NCBI RefSeq assembly: GCF_001949145.1
Contig: NW_019091436.1
Coordinates: forward strand, 328,485-392,484
Direction of reading: 5' to 3'
Length of the DNA stretch: 64,000 nt
From: Acanthaster planci
Lineage: Eukaryota > Echinodermata > Asteroidea > Valvatida > Acanthasteridae
Shown here: piece by piece, positions 1 through 12,307 of the stretch
Position numbering within the stretch: the first letter of the stretch is position 1
Layout: every line of letters begins with the position of its first letter
Translations under genes and position numbers: made by a program
Notes under the pieces: model-generated
The model's input: the letters and a program-made list of their open reading frames with translations, nothing else
Databases searched by the model: none
Told to the model about the DNA's origin: nothing

Positions 1-283
1 ACAGCACAGAGGTCCAGTGTGTATGTGCCTAGCATGTGCCCAACTTCTACAGCACAGAGGTCCAGTGTGTATGTGCCTAGCATGTGCCCAACTTCTACAG
101 CACAGAGGTCCAGTGTGTATGTGCCTAGCATGTGCCCAACTTCTACAGCACAGAGGTCCAGTGTGTATGTGCCTAGCATGTGCCCAACTTCTACAGCACA
201 GAGGTCCAGTGTGTATGTGCCTAGCATGTGCCCAACTTCTACAGCACAGAGGTCCAGTGTGTATGTGCCTAGCATGTGCCCAA
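1..283. repeat. 48-bp minisatellite, about 5.9 copies, cut by window start
   Basis: Six successive units begin at 1, 49, 97, 145, 193 and 241, and they appear identical over their full 48 bases until the last one breaks off near 283. Since 48 is divisible by 3, two plus-strand frames stay open across the array, one giving a 16-residue repeat rich in Ser, Thr and Pro and the other a Cys/Leu-rich repeat. The third frame has a stop in every unit. The array could be part of a repetitive coding exon entering from the left, but there is no supporting splice site, so a non-coding minisatellite is the safer call. Identical copies suggest recent expansion or active homogenisation. Confidence 0.95.
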
Positions 284-1915
284 GTCGTATGGTTTACAAT
301 GTTATGTCCCCCTCGCAGTCAGGATGACATCGCCGAGTCTTGATTCTTCTCTCTGATTGGTCAATTTGTGGCTATTCCATATTTCACTCTCGAAATTCAA
401 AGGGGAAAAAAAAAAGTGTTGCTGTCTACGGGGCTAATCTGAATTATTGACTAAACTCTCAACCTTTACATATTATGCCAGACATTTCACTATTTTTGTG
501 CAATGAATATCTCCCACACTGTACCAAAAAGGTTTCAATTACTGCACAACCCTAAGGGGGACGTGAAGTCAGAAGTCAATTTTTAGTTTTCTACTAAATT
601 TTTTTTATGTATGTATCTGCTCATCAACTCACAGATGCATGCGTATTATACAAGAAAAGTTTTCAAAATAACAAAGAAGTTTTAAAATGTTTTTAAGAAG
701 AAGAAATCATCCTTAATTGTCTTTTTTTTAAGGGTATCAGTCACTCTACAAACTGAAAATGAACTGACCTGACTGGTCAAAGCGAGATGAATGAGGTACA
801 AGTCATGATTTTGATTAGACAATACTAGAACATTACTATTCACGATCTTAGTCAAAGCATGCCATGGTCCATGACAAAAATTGGTGTTGTTGGAAGGGAT
901 TCTCTGAATTTTCCTTTACTGCCACTTGAGCTTTAAACTTCAATATTTGTGCATATATATCTTCATCCCAAATCAACAATGCAACATTTTGTCAGAGGGG
1001 GATGGCTTGAATTGGAATATGAAATAAAATGAAAACAGATTGACGTTTTGCAGGCACACTTCTCCCATAGGGTTGTGCATAAAATGTATTGCATGTTTGT
1101 CATCCAAACCCATAACGCATTGTGAACGTCGAAAAGGTATGTGTCAAGTGTATGAGGCATAAACTCGGATAAGGTTGAGAAATTTTCTATAGAAATTGGT
1201 CAACTATGGTCACAGTTGGGACTACAGACGTTTGGGGTTGGGACTACAGACGTTTGGGGTTGGGGCGTAACAATCCCACGTTCTTGGGAGCACAGCGGAC
1301 GACGAACCCCCCCCCCGCCTTATGCGTAGGCTCAGGCAGTAGTACTACTCGAGTAGCACTCTCTGCAAACGGTATTTAACTCATGTAGTCAGGAGCTAAC
1401 GTTAGATCTAGAAACTACTTCACCTCAGCTGCGGAATTTGAAGTGGCCTTAACGTGTTTTCAATCTGGAGTTTCCCTCGGTATTTTACTATCGAGACGTT
1501 TTTGGAGAGCAACACCTGAGCACTAGACAAAGAACAGCACGAACGGGGCAGAACGAACGATCAAGAATTGTAATAGTCTGATACCCTCTCATTGGGAATG
1601 CAGATTACTTTAATTTATTGCTTCCTTGAGTCTAGGGACCGGATGTTAACCTTTTTCCCGGAATGTATTTGTATTTTCTATGTGTAATTGAAAACCCCAG
1701 TTTCTTTTGGGTACGTGAACACATTGCACGTGTGGGTGAGCTAGCTACGCGTATGAGCTCGACAGGCAATAGACTTCCCCGTTATTTGTCACTTTGCGTG
1801 GTTATAATCGCTGCAACTGAGTGACTTAACAACAGAGTAACTGTTTCTGTCTTGAACTGCGATCTGTGTTGTTTGTCTCCATTGTTTGATTCTCCACACC
1901 GCTCAAAAGAGAAAC
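284..1915 (+). other. 5' flank of the GNL3-like gene; no gene recognised
   Basis: No coding exon is supported here. A 22-bp direct duplication lies at about 1218-1263, followed by a C-run near 1308. Bases 1320-1915 are richer in CpG than their surroundings and run directly into the start codon at 1916, so the promoter and 5' untranslated region of the GTPase gene probably lie there. I see no convincing TATA box or initiator. Confidence 0.5.
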
Positions 1916-4900
1916 ATGGTTAAAAAGGGGAGACCGCGTAAGTTTACTCATTCTACTTCCATCATCTGATCATGTCCATGCCACTTGCACATGTGTATTG
2001 GGGTCGTACTAATCAGCGTCAACACACCGTCAACACATTGATAGTAACGTCAACACACCGTTAACACTTACATTTACAAAATGCATTGAAAACAGACGTA
2101 TCGAACTCTAATGTATACGCTTGGGAATAATTTCTATTTAATCGAGTTTACATTTTACTACATTTCAAGGGAGTTTTTTCACATGAAAAATTGTCTCTGA
2201 GCAGCGCTGCCGTTCGCTGCCATCCTGCCTTTTCACGGCCTTTGGACCGTACCATGGTTTACTCTATAAAGGTGACCCCCTGTAGCATAATGGTATGGTC
2301 TGTCTGACCGAGAGGAAACATGGCTACAGTGTTTTGTTGCTGTGCGGAGGGTGTTATTTTCGTGAAATAAAATGGCTTTTCCCCCCCAAATGTCGCCCAC
2401 TGTTGTAAGCTAAATTGTATTTTATGCATTATATTGCTATCGAATTGCGTTTCTGTTAATTTAGAACGTGATTTGGGTGTGTTGACGCTACTATCATGTG
2501 TTGACACGTGGTGACGTTAATTAGTACGACCGGTATATTGTAACTTAAGCTGTTAAGCACTGTTAGGTTAGTGGTTATTCCGAGTGGTAGAGTAACTTGG
2601 ATCTGGACCCTACAAATCGCCTTTTTAACATTTGGACATTAGCTTTATTGCTAATACTGCAAGAATGATTTTGCACAATAGTATAAAGGCATCATGGGAA
2701 GGTGAAAGTGGCAAACATTGCCTCTTTTCCCTTCCATGCCTTCCCATAATGCCTTTCCACAACTGTCATGGTTGTGCAAAATCAGTATTGGCGAGAAGGC
2801 TTATGATTGGGTGAAAGTAGGGTCCTAGTACCTTTCACAGGCTTTTGCTTCCATTTATTCATTTCACTCAAAATACCTCGTAGCCTACCCAAAATCAAAT
2901 TCCTCCGAATTCACCTTCAAAAATGGTCTTTCAACTGTCTTATGCACCTGGCTTAGGATCAAGTGAGAATCAGAGATTCCAATAATGATGGTAAGGTTTA
3001 CTCACATTTGAGAAGAAAAGAGAAATTTTCCCTTTAAATCGGAAACTGTCTTGTTGTCAGCCGCAATGTCACCATCTTGTTTGAAATAGTGATTTAAACT
3101 GTATGTTAATGTTCTGGAGACGATTTCATGGCTTGCTGGCCTGTAGCGGACCATTCACAAAAAGCATGCAGAAAAAATTCCAAGTGTTTCAAAGTAAACA
3201 ACTTCATATTTTCCCTCTTAAATTGAACTTTTCTGGATGTATTTTTGCTTTCTGATGGCTAATAGGTCACTGTAGGGAATGATGACTGGCGTCCGTATAT
3301 GGAACTGTTCCCCGATTAACCAATGACCAATGTTTGATTGATGGATAGTTATTCAAATTGGGAAATGGACAATATTAAAATCTGAAATATCCTCAGTCCC
3401 GTATTCATGGTCTTTTACCGTGGACAAACATTGAAACAAGTAAGATGCGTAGACATGTAGGTGTGTTAAATTTCAGAAATCTAAACATGAATATCTTGGC
3501 ATTCATGGCATTTCCTTCAATTAAAGTAAATTCCCTTAATTTTACCTTTTTTCAAAATCATTCTTTTTGTAGGTAAGATGAAAAGCAAGCGTGTTCTTGC
3601 TAAGGTTCGATACAAAGTACAGAAAAAGGTGAGTTGATGAGCGGGAGACTTCTCCTTAACAGGTACCCTTAGGTACCCTTGTTGATCTTCAGTTGAAGAA
3701 ACCCTATGTAATTATCTTTTTTTATTGACCACCAGTCTTTTATTCAACAATGTTGACTTGCTAACAGAAGCAGTAGTTTTGTTGGATAATTTTGTGTGTG
3801 TGTGTGTGTGTCTATGCCTTGACTGATGACATAATAATTGTCAAATCTACTCAAAGGTCAAAGAGCACCGACGGAAGCTGAGAAAAGAAGAAAAGAAAAA
3901 AGGAAACAAACAACGGCCTAAGAAGGATATCGGCATTCCCAACTTGGCTCCATTCAAGGAGAACATTTTAAAAGAGGCACAGGACCGCAAAGCAAAGGTA
4001 AGTGCAGCCACCTCAGCCAAAGATGGAAAATTAAGAACAAAATGTACTGAGCAACATGTGTCATGACAAAAGAAGTCTTACAATTTGTGTGCTACACCTT
4101 GTGTATACTTGTGTAATTGTTACTACTTACTTGATTGGAAGGTGTGTTTGGTGGACATAGCACTGTGTCCATGTCTCTTGTGAGTTTCAGAGTTTCTGAC
4201 ATTACGTTCTGTCCATTGTCGGGAGGAGATGGACAGAGCACATTGTCTGAAGTGTTGAGTCCGTCAATTTTTGGACTTGTCAGGTCCTCTCTCACAAAAG
4301 AGATTGACATGATGTGCCACCACAGATCTTCCTTTCATTCCTCCCAATTTGTTTTCAAGTAACAGAACCTTGAACTTCACACTGAAATACAGACTTGATT
4401 TTTTGCCAACCTTAGAATTCCGTTGGGCTCTTTAGTTAACCACACCTAGTTGCTTTGAGTAAGAACCAAAGGTTTGAACTACTTTGGGTTTTTTCCTAGG
4501 CTGAAGAAGAGAAGAAGAGGCAGAAAGATCGGCGTTTCCAAGAAGTCATGAAGCAGAGGAAGCTTGGTGATCTGCAAAAGAATGCCGAAAGGAGAGCTAA
4601 AGACTTTGAGAAGAAGGTAGACAGAGTTTAAGAAAGATACTTGTCAGTCATCTAAGTCATGACAGATAAGAGGAGTAAGAGAGGTCATTTCAAGTCCATC
4701 AGAAGTTCATTAACTCAGATCACAAATAGGTCATAAGTCAGTCATAAGCCAAATCACAGGTGAGTGGTAAGGCAGTCATAAGCCAAATCACAGGTGAGTG
4801 GTAAGGCAGTCATAAGCCAAATCACAGGTGAGCGGTAAGGCAGTCATAAGCCAAATCACAGGTTATTGGTAAGGCAGTCATAAGCCAAATCACAGGTCAG

Positions 4901-7900
4901 TTGTAAAGCAGTCATAAGCCAAATCTTAAGTGTGGACCTGTTTATGGAGAGCCCATTTTAGTGCCGGTACCTCGGTATTTCTTGGTTTAATTCCTAGCAA
5001 GCCCAGCGTGGATCTAAAGACACTTCCACCACACACAGTCTGCGAGACACTGAGACATCTCGAAAGACATATTACAAGGAATTCAAGAAAGTGCTTGAGG
5101 CATCAGATGTCGTCATACAGGTCCTTGACGCTCGCGATCCCATGGGATCTCGCTGCCCTCAGCTGGAACAAGCAGTCTTGTCAGCTGGAGTCAACAAGAA
5201 AATGGTTCTTCTCCTCAATAAAATTGGTAAAACATGGTATTCTTTGAAACATTGACAATGCTCACAGATTCTTTGATAGACAAGACGCCAAGCACTCCCA
5301 CAATCTGTCAAATGCTATATGGGGTTTATATGAGTTTGATGGATTTGGAACAGGGTCTAACTGACCCCTGCTGGCTCACACAAGCTGCAAGGACCAAAAT
5401 TCAGCATGTATTCAACAGATTTTGATGACATCAGAAAGTAAAACATTTTTAGGAGCTTTTGGAAGCTTTTGCACTGAGGCCCTTTATATGGAATTTGGTA
5501 GGATGTTGGTTAGTGCACAGTGACCTCTTCAGTCGTGATGTGTAGGTTTGTTCAGGAAGTACAGAAGAAAAGTTTACAATTCCATAAAAACAAGTCGTGA
5601 CTAAAGGAGATTTTATGATATGTTAAAAGGATGGGTGATGTAGTAATTTGAAATACAATCTATGTGTAATTCTTTTCATCCTGTTTATTTAAAAAATAAT
5701 CCAATGAGATGTAAGGTATTGGAGTAGAATGAAGGATAGTGACTGAAAGTAGGACTGGGACCAACCTGCATGTTGGGAAGAATTTTAGAAAAACACATTT
5801 AAGAGATGTAATTCTGTTCATCTTGTAGATCTGGTACCCAGTGAGAATGTGGAGAAATGGTTGAAGCATCTTAGGAATGAATTCCCGACTGTTGCATTCA
5901 AGGCCTCAACACAGCTACAGAGACACAACTTGGTAAGCAGGCTGACCGTTTGTGTGTTTGGATGAATTGTACATTCAAGATAAGATTCTTTTGACAGGCA
6001 TTTCTGCTCATTGCACGTGGTTTTGTAGTAGCTATCACTTCCCAACAACTTGAGACAGGTGCTTGTTGTCAAGTTTGTTGCCATGGCAACTCAAAATTCT
6101 CTGATGAGAACATTCAACTTGCTGTTTCGGTTGAACATTGTCCTTGGGTCCTGCCATTGTTGACATGAGCCAATCAATGCGTATAGTTGATCTGTGCTTC
6201 ATAGCCTGTCTTGATAACATCAACAGTTACTTGAAGGAGTTCATGATATCTACTCGGATTTCAGCTGGCAGATGGTGTCAGAATTCTGCATTTAATTCTA
6301 AGTGCTCAGGCAGGCAACTTCTCGGATGAGCTAATTGCCTGGTTTTTCACTTCAGACTCACCCCATTGAAAATTGAAAAAATACAAAATCTATTAAAAAT
6401 TGGAATTTCCATGTTTTTCTTCAAAGTCCATGTTGCATACCTGAGTATTGTAATTAGAAAGTACAATTGATCTAATTGGTATTAAATCCAACTTGAATTA
6501 TGAGATGATTGTCTTGCAGTCACAAAGCAAGGTTCCAGTCAGACTGTCCACTAAGGACTTGTTGCAGTCGAGTCGTTGCCTTGGTGCTGAAACACTGATG
6601 AAGCTACTGAACAACTACTGTAGGAATGCTGACATCAAAACAGCCATCACTGTTGGAATAGTTGGTACGTAAGCTCAAATGGAAGAGAATCTTTCTTTTT
6701 GTCTGCCATGAACGCATCTTTAACAATGATTCGTGCTTCTAGTGTAAAAGCTCATTCTTCTCTGTTGCTCAACTCACAGCACGAAATGTACAAAATTTCG
6801 CAAAAGAAAAAATTGACTTTTCAAACTCAAATCTAAGGGCAAAATATAGAGGGCTGCTTTCAACAAGTTGTCCGCACACTTGTGGGACCCACCATCACAA
6901 TTTTTTGTCTCTTTCAGAAGACAAAAAAGATCCCCAAAAGACAAAATGGCAGTTTCCGGACACTTAGTACAGAATGTCATTAAAAGATACAGATTGAACC
7001 TGTGGCTGGTGTACTCAGCCAAAATACGTGAACCAGTTCTTACAGCAAGCAATCCCTAATATGCCATTGGTACACCAGCAGGCCATCAGTAATACACTGA
7101 CTAACATTGTTTTTGCTTTCTTGTGTGTCGTTCAAAGGTTTTCCCAATGTCGGCAAGAGTAGTGTCATCAATAGCTTGAAGCGAGTCAAGGCTTGTAGTG
7201 TGGGATCACAGCCAGGAGTAACAAAGTACGTGGATCCAGCCCGTAGCCAGAAAGGACCTAGGGAGGGGTTTCTGAGGGGGACTAATAACTCATGCACTGA
7301 TTTTTAAAAAGTAGGGGAAGGCGAAAGACTTACGCCCCAGATTTAGGTCCATTACCAGTCCCATTAACACAGGGTGTACAGAAAAAATAGAACACTAGGG
7401 TCCTCCTCATGTAAACAATGACTACTCCTTTATCCAGAAAAGGCAGGACTGGCAATTTGTCAAAAACAAAACCCATTGACTGGATGTTCTTCCCGTACCA
7501 AATTCGTGTTGTTGTCTTATTTAGTTTGTCATAATTACCGCTTTTGTTACTTTCATTTTTTGCTTTGAAGGGTTGGGAACTTGAATCCTTAGAACTGAGA
7601 GGTCTAAATTCTTGTTGGTCTGCGTGGACCATTCTCACTTGGTCAGCCAAGTTTAATAAATCAGTGTTCCTTTGACAACCACTGGTCATTTTGCCTGGTA
7701 ACCCATGCATAAAATGTATCCCAGGTAGCAACCAAAATCATCCAATGGTTGACATATGATGAACTTGGCCACTGTAACCCTTTATACCAGTTGAGAGTTC
7801 TTTACTAATGGTGAAATGTGACATTTCAATGACTGTGAGGTAATTGCGTTTAGGATCTAGAGCATATTGTGCCTTTTTGGTAGATTTGAAAAAGTATAGA

Positions 7901-10900
7901 CTTCCCGCACGAAGTTTTCTATATCATCTACACCTAGAGTAGATATCACCATGTTAATTGGTATCCACCTTGAGCAGAACCACCCCCTCAAGGGTTGAAA
8001 AGAGCCATCTTGGTCCGGAGTGCTCATTTTGTTGGTAGCGATGCAAACGTAACGCGTGCATTTCATAGCCATTTGTGAATCAGCAAAGTGCAGTTCTTAC
8101 CAAAGGAGCCTAAATTGCGCCCTCTCTTGGTCTAGTTCGGGACTCATTAGTGGTTATTATTCTTTGATTAGTTCCTCAAAATGGCTGCTATATGAGACTT
8201 ACTAATTCTTGAGTAGGCCTGTTCATTTTAGAACTTGTATTTCCCTGTCTTTGAGTTCAGTGTCCTTCATTCAATTTTTTCACAGAGCAAAGCAAGAGGT
8301 CCAGCTGGCTAAAAATATCAAGCTTTTAGATAGTCCTGGTGTCGTCATGGCAACAACAAATAGTGAAGTTACCATGGTGTTGCGCAACTGTATCAAGGTG
8401 AAAGATGGGATTCATCCCACTTTTGAGAAACCTTAAACCCCTCGTGTGGTGCGTTAGTGGCAACCCCTTTAGCACATAGCCACAAACCCCAAATTGGACA
8501 TAGTTTCCTATCAGAAATTATTGTCAGGATGTTGAGAGTGTTGTTCAGTGCACATCAACCGTAAGCAATGGTGATTGGAAAATGTCAATTTTAAAATGAT
8601 AAAAACATGTATTTTTAATTTGTTTTAAGATGGCATACTTCAAGGCATTGCTGGAGATTTAAAGAGCATCCCTTAGGAAACAGTAGCCAATGTAGCCATT
8701 GCTTGTAGCCATTGTTTGGCATGCACAAGGGCTTATCCATTACGAATACAGGGCGAGGGTTCCCCTCGTTTTCACTGTTTCCTCAGAATGGCGCAATTTA
8801 CATTCAGAATTTGCATCTTGGCATGAACAGAAAAAGCCCTTTTAAGCTTGTTATAGTTGAGCTCTGAAGAAAAATGACACTGCGTTCGATATGGATGCTT
8901 CCGTATTTATTTGAACAGATGAAATCAGGGAAAATATGTTTTCCTTAGAGGTGTTCTTTAATGTAGAATCCTAAGTGTCTGCTGAGTTAAGTCTGGTGCC
9001 TTTGAATTCCAGGTTGCAGCACTTGATGATCCTGTTTCGCCGGTAGAGGCAATTCTCAAGAGATGTAACAAGCAGCAGGTGATAAAAACTTACGGGGAAT
9101 TCACTGGGTCAATTTAATATGAGTAGCAGTGCTGTAAGACATGGCTCAAATGTGCTCGCTCTTCAGTCTTGAGTTTGTAAAACTGTTCACATAGCAGCAA
9201 GCAGACTAATTGGCAAGTGAAAGTAGTTTGCATAGGAGCAAAACATTTGAATTTGCAAATAATTTGTCAGAGCAAATCACCACTACTCAAAGAGTCAGTC
9301 GTCTGCCAACCAAGTATCAAGTCATTCATTTCAACCAGAGCTGCTTTTATTAGACAAATACTTTGTCAGTTTTCTTCAATTCCTCCACTTCCGTAGATCA
9401 TGTTGCACTACACGATTCCAGACTTCAGCGATGTCAACGAATTCTTGTCGCTACTAGCCAAACGGCAAGGAAGATTGAAGAAAGGTGGAGTGCCTGACGT
9501 TAACAAGGCTGCCAGAAGGATGCTCATGGACTGGAACAGGTCTGGGGCAGATCTGAAAAGGAATAAACCAACTTCAAATTTCTATAGGAAATCCCTCGCC
9601 AGTTTCCATTTTGAGATGTTGCTCCTCTCTGATTCAATTTTTGAAGTATTAGTGGGCCTTTTTTTCTGAGAGATTGTGAACAAGAGCCCTCTCTAGCTTG
9701 CGTAGTTTGGGCTCAAGCATTTTTTCTATCGACATTTTAGTTGTCTGGCCATTTGATCATTTAGAGTGCTAACCCAGTCCCCATTCACACAAAGTTAAAC
9801 ATCCATATGGGACTTTGTGCACAGAGGCTGTTGGATTTTCTGAGGTATGCCAAACCCAATGCAAAAGCCATCTGTCTGGGCCTACCAGACCTATCCCCAC
9901 AGAATGAAACACTTTACTACTGTTTAATTCTCTGTGGATGGGAAGGTTAGGGTTAAGGAAAACCTGATCGTTACTGGCTCAGTGTTGGTAGTGGATGCAT
10001 TTTGGATCCTGAAAACAAGGTTCTTGTGTTTCCATTTAGCAAATGGTTTCAGTAGCATTTCTTCAATCCTAAAGAGTAACTGTTGTGATTGTTCCAAATA
10101 AGGAGACAGCTCTCCATGCCTACATTTTCTCTAATATCTTGTGTTGTTAGTGGACGGATAGCATTCTACACACATCCGCCAGAGCAGCACAGTCTACCTG
10201 CACATATTGATGCCAAGATCTTGTCTGAGATGGGTAAAGCATTTGACATCGGTTCTCTTGAGAAGGAAGACAAGGAGACGTTAGGAGGTAAACATTTTGA
10301 TCCATTTCAGCTGTCTGTACAAGACCCAAATTTCAATTTGTGCAATTTTTATTTCCTTACTCTTTGGAACTTTAGAACTTTAAGTACAAGAATTGTCCAA
10401 CTTCACAAGAAATGTGTTTCATGAGCTGGGACATTGTTGTGGGAAAAAAGGGCTTGGAGTTTAGGCTTTTTTCAGGCATCTGTGGTTTGCCTCAAAAAAT
10501 AGTCTCACTGGATTGTGGATTTTGAAATTTTTAGAAAGGCATTTTAATGTACTGTTAACTGTTTTAAATATTGATGGACTTTAGGGCTGAGATGAATCTT
10601 GGACTTTTACAATGAAAACTGAAAATGTCGATCTCAGCAACAGATTTCTCCACAAAGGCCGAAATCATAAAAATATTTATGTGTAATTTATTAAATATTA
10701 TGTGTATTGCTTTCTAAGAGCTCTCTTATCAGCTTGCCCAGGTAGGACATGCTTCCCTGACTTCCTGTTTACTAGTGTAGATGTCTCAGCCACTCAACAA
10801 CCTACCTTGTGGGGCTAGTTCAAATCTTATATAAGGGGACTTATTTTTGCCGTTGTCTGTACCCTGAATAGTCTTACCACCAGTCCGACCGAGCAAGACA

Positions 10901-12307
10901 ATACTTGTTGAGTCTGCTGGACTGACAATGGGTGCGACCGAGGAAGAGATTGAGAAAAGTTTGAGCAAAGAGACACACATGGAAGAGGAACAGGATGATG
11001 AAGATATTGATGCTGAGGAGGACATTGACGATGAAGATGACGACATCGACGATGAAGATGATGTCATCGATGAGGAGGAGGGGGAGGAGCTTGAAGAGGG
11101 GGAGGATTGGGAAGACATGGAGGAAGCTGAAGATCAGCAGAAAGAAGAGTCTGAGGTAAGAATAAGCCATGAACCATGGTAGCATGAGCCATCAGTTATG
11201 CGCAGTAACCGTTGAGGGCGCCATGTGGACTATCTGTGTTGGCATATTCCAGAGAGGAGCTTTGCAGCTTCAAATTACACATACCCAAGGAACATAGTAA
11301 GCTTCACTTTTTATCTGAGTTGATTGTGTGTCCTCTGAAAAGGGTAAAGGGTAGTGTTTTAATATCATGTCAAATTTGTGATTAGAAGAATTTTAAAAAT
11401 TTGTTTGAATGTTTACATTGTGAATGTAGAAAAGAACTTTACAATGGTAATTACTGCGATACAAAAATATCCATAACCTTGTTGGATTTCGATGCAACCA
11501 GAATTATAGCAGTTTGTAACATGTAACTCCATACCCACTTGACATTCTGAAATAGTTGGATGATGTCACAGTCTCATTGGAATCAAAGACACCTAGTCAG
11601 ACATCCAGTAAGAGTGATATGTCAAAGGTCACAAGGTCAGCTAGGTCAAACAGGGCTGCCATTATCCCCAGCAAAGTTGAGAAGGCAGTAGCTCCTGGCA
11701 ATGACCAACAGAATAAATCCAAAAGAAGGAATTCAAACAGATACTGAAGAAGAGGAAAAGATCTGGTGAGTTGACTACTGTCTGTCTAAATTAGTTGCTT
11801 GAATGTGTAGGACTAGAATCATGCCTCTCATTTTTTAATTCTTGAGGTCAGTAAAAATCTCTTGGAAAACCTGCATTTGACAGGTTGAAAAAATGATGCT
11901 AGTATTCTAAGACTTTAAGGACTTACCCAGCAATGGAGTTTAAGTCCTAAATCCCAATGCGTTCTTGCTTGGAATATTTGGAAATCCACCCAAATCCAGC
12001 ATTGTATTTCAGACCTTCGTCCTGTGCTCTTGTGTGTTAAAGTGCAGCTGCAATGAATTTTCCTTAGATGCAATTTTTCTGCAACTTTTTACACTTCTCT
12101 AATGAATAAACACTCTCTTACAGCTTTCCAGTATTTCTACTACATTTTTAAAGGCATCATTAATAACTCTGACAGTTCCCTCTCATATTCTCAACAGATA
12201 AACTGGCTACTAACCTATCCAATGAACTCACTCAGGCTATGGACTTTTTGGGCAGCTCTGGTAGCGGGAATGATGAGATGTACGACTTTAACAAACACTT
12301 TGTCTAG
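1916..12307 (+). CDS. GNL3: Nucleostemin/GNL3L-like circularly permuted nucleolar GTPase, 15 exons
   Basis: Exons, from GT-AG borders and phase: 1916-1937, 3573-3628, 3857-3997, 4500-4616, 4998-5226, 5829-5932, 6520-6664, 7138-7225, 8286-8397, 9013-9078, 9397-9539, 10151-10287, 10872-11155, 11556-11765, 12198-12307 (TAG). The product is about 654 residues. Residues 1-112 are very basic with coiled-coil character ([11 protein letters not shown]), the usual nucleolar-targeting domain. The GTPase motifs come in permuted order: DARDP (156-160), NKID (186-189, G4), then GFPNVGKSS (272-280, G1) and DSPG (316-319, G3), as in the YlqF/YawG-type family. A long Asp/Glu-rich stretch fills exon 13, and the tail ends YDFNKHFV, a family-type terminus. 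Family members act in nucleoli in pre-60S ribosome maturation and cell proliferation. Invertebrates usually have one gene for the vertebrate GNL3/GNL3L pair, so the symbol is approximate. The protein is longer than the human ones (about 550-580) because of the acidic region. Exon 14 is one base short (separate entry). Confidence 0.93.
2002..2531. mobile_element. 530-bp inverted-repeat element (MITE-like) in GNL3-like intron 1
   Basis: The left end GGTCGTACTAAT (from 2002) is mirrored by ATTAGTACGACC ending at 2531. Similarity of the two arms continues inward for at least 55 bases, including repeated GTCAACACA words on the left and their complements on the right. The interior has no reading frame resembling a transposase. 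Long terminal inverted repeats without coding capacity fit a non-autonomous DNA transposon. I could not settle a target-site duplication. Confidence 0.7.
2650..2792. repeat. Imperfect foldback (hairpin) in GNL3-like intron 1
   Basis: Left-arm words ATTTTGCACAA (about 2668) and AAAGGCATCATGGGAAGG (about 2685) reappear as complements on the right as CCTTCCCATAATGCCTTT (about 2739) and TTGTGCAAAAT (about 2772). The whole stretch could fold into one long imperfect hairpin of about 140 nt. It looks like a short palindromic transposon relic. Confidence 0.6.
3191..3314 (+). repeat. Dispersed repeat, relative of the arms at 43.5 and 44.3 kb
   Basis: This intron 1 segment shares long stretches with 43471-43600 (same orientation) and 44269-44396 (inverted), including CTTTCTGATGGCTAA, GTCACTGTAGGGAAT and a closing GGAACT. 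It is probably a lone terminal arm of the same transposon family annotated at 43471-44396. Confidence 0.7.
3792..3811. repeat. (TG)n microsatellite
   Basis: About ten TG dinucleotides lie in the intron between GNL3-like exons 2 and 3. Confidence 0.9.
4739..4925. repeat. 34-bp intronic minisatellite, about 5.5 copies
   Basis: Units start at 4739, 4773, 4807, 4841, 4875 and 4909 (partial) and share CAGTCATAAGCCAAATCACA. The first three are nearly identical, while later ones vary after the ACAGGT core. The array lies in the intron between GNL3-like exons 4 and 5 and ends about 70 bases before the exon 5 acceptor. The unit length is not a multiple of 3. Confidence 0.95.
7226..8285 (+). other. 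GNL3-like intron 8; no exon recognised
   Basis: This intron of 1060 bases separates the G1/P-loop exon from the exon with the DSPG motif. Exon 8 ends in phase 2 and exon 9 restores a Lys codon, so no extra exon is needed. A 133-codon minus-strand frame at 7330-7731 has no recognisable domain and may be a decayed repeat. Confidence 0.6.
11556..11765 (+). other. GNL3: GNL3-like exon 14 with an apparent one-base deletion
   Basis: Entering in phase 0 from exon 13, the frame is open for 63 codons and then hits TGA at 11745-11747. The sequence around that stop reads, one frame over, as a basic helix [14 protein letters not shown] that then splices in phase 1 into exon 15, whose frame gives the conserved end. 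The exon is 210 bases long and phase needs 211. The shifted frame has a TAA just upstream, so it cannot simply be used from the start of the exon. One lost A in the A-run at 11721-11724 would explain everything. Either the assembly has a homopolymer error or this allele lacks the last ~50 residues. Confidence 0.8.

Noticed and set aside
7330-7731. 133-codon frame on the minus strand in GNL3-like intron 8
   Set aside because: No recognisable domain, no splice signals and ordinary intron composition. At most a decayed repeat.
10786-11185. Ser-rich and hydrophobic minus-strand frames opposite exon 13
   Set aside because: They are mirror images of the GAT/GAG-rich acidic exon of the GNL3-like gene.
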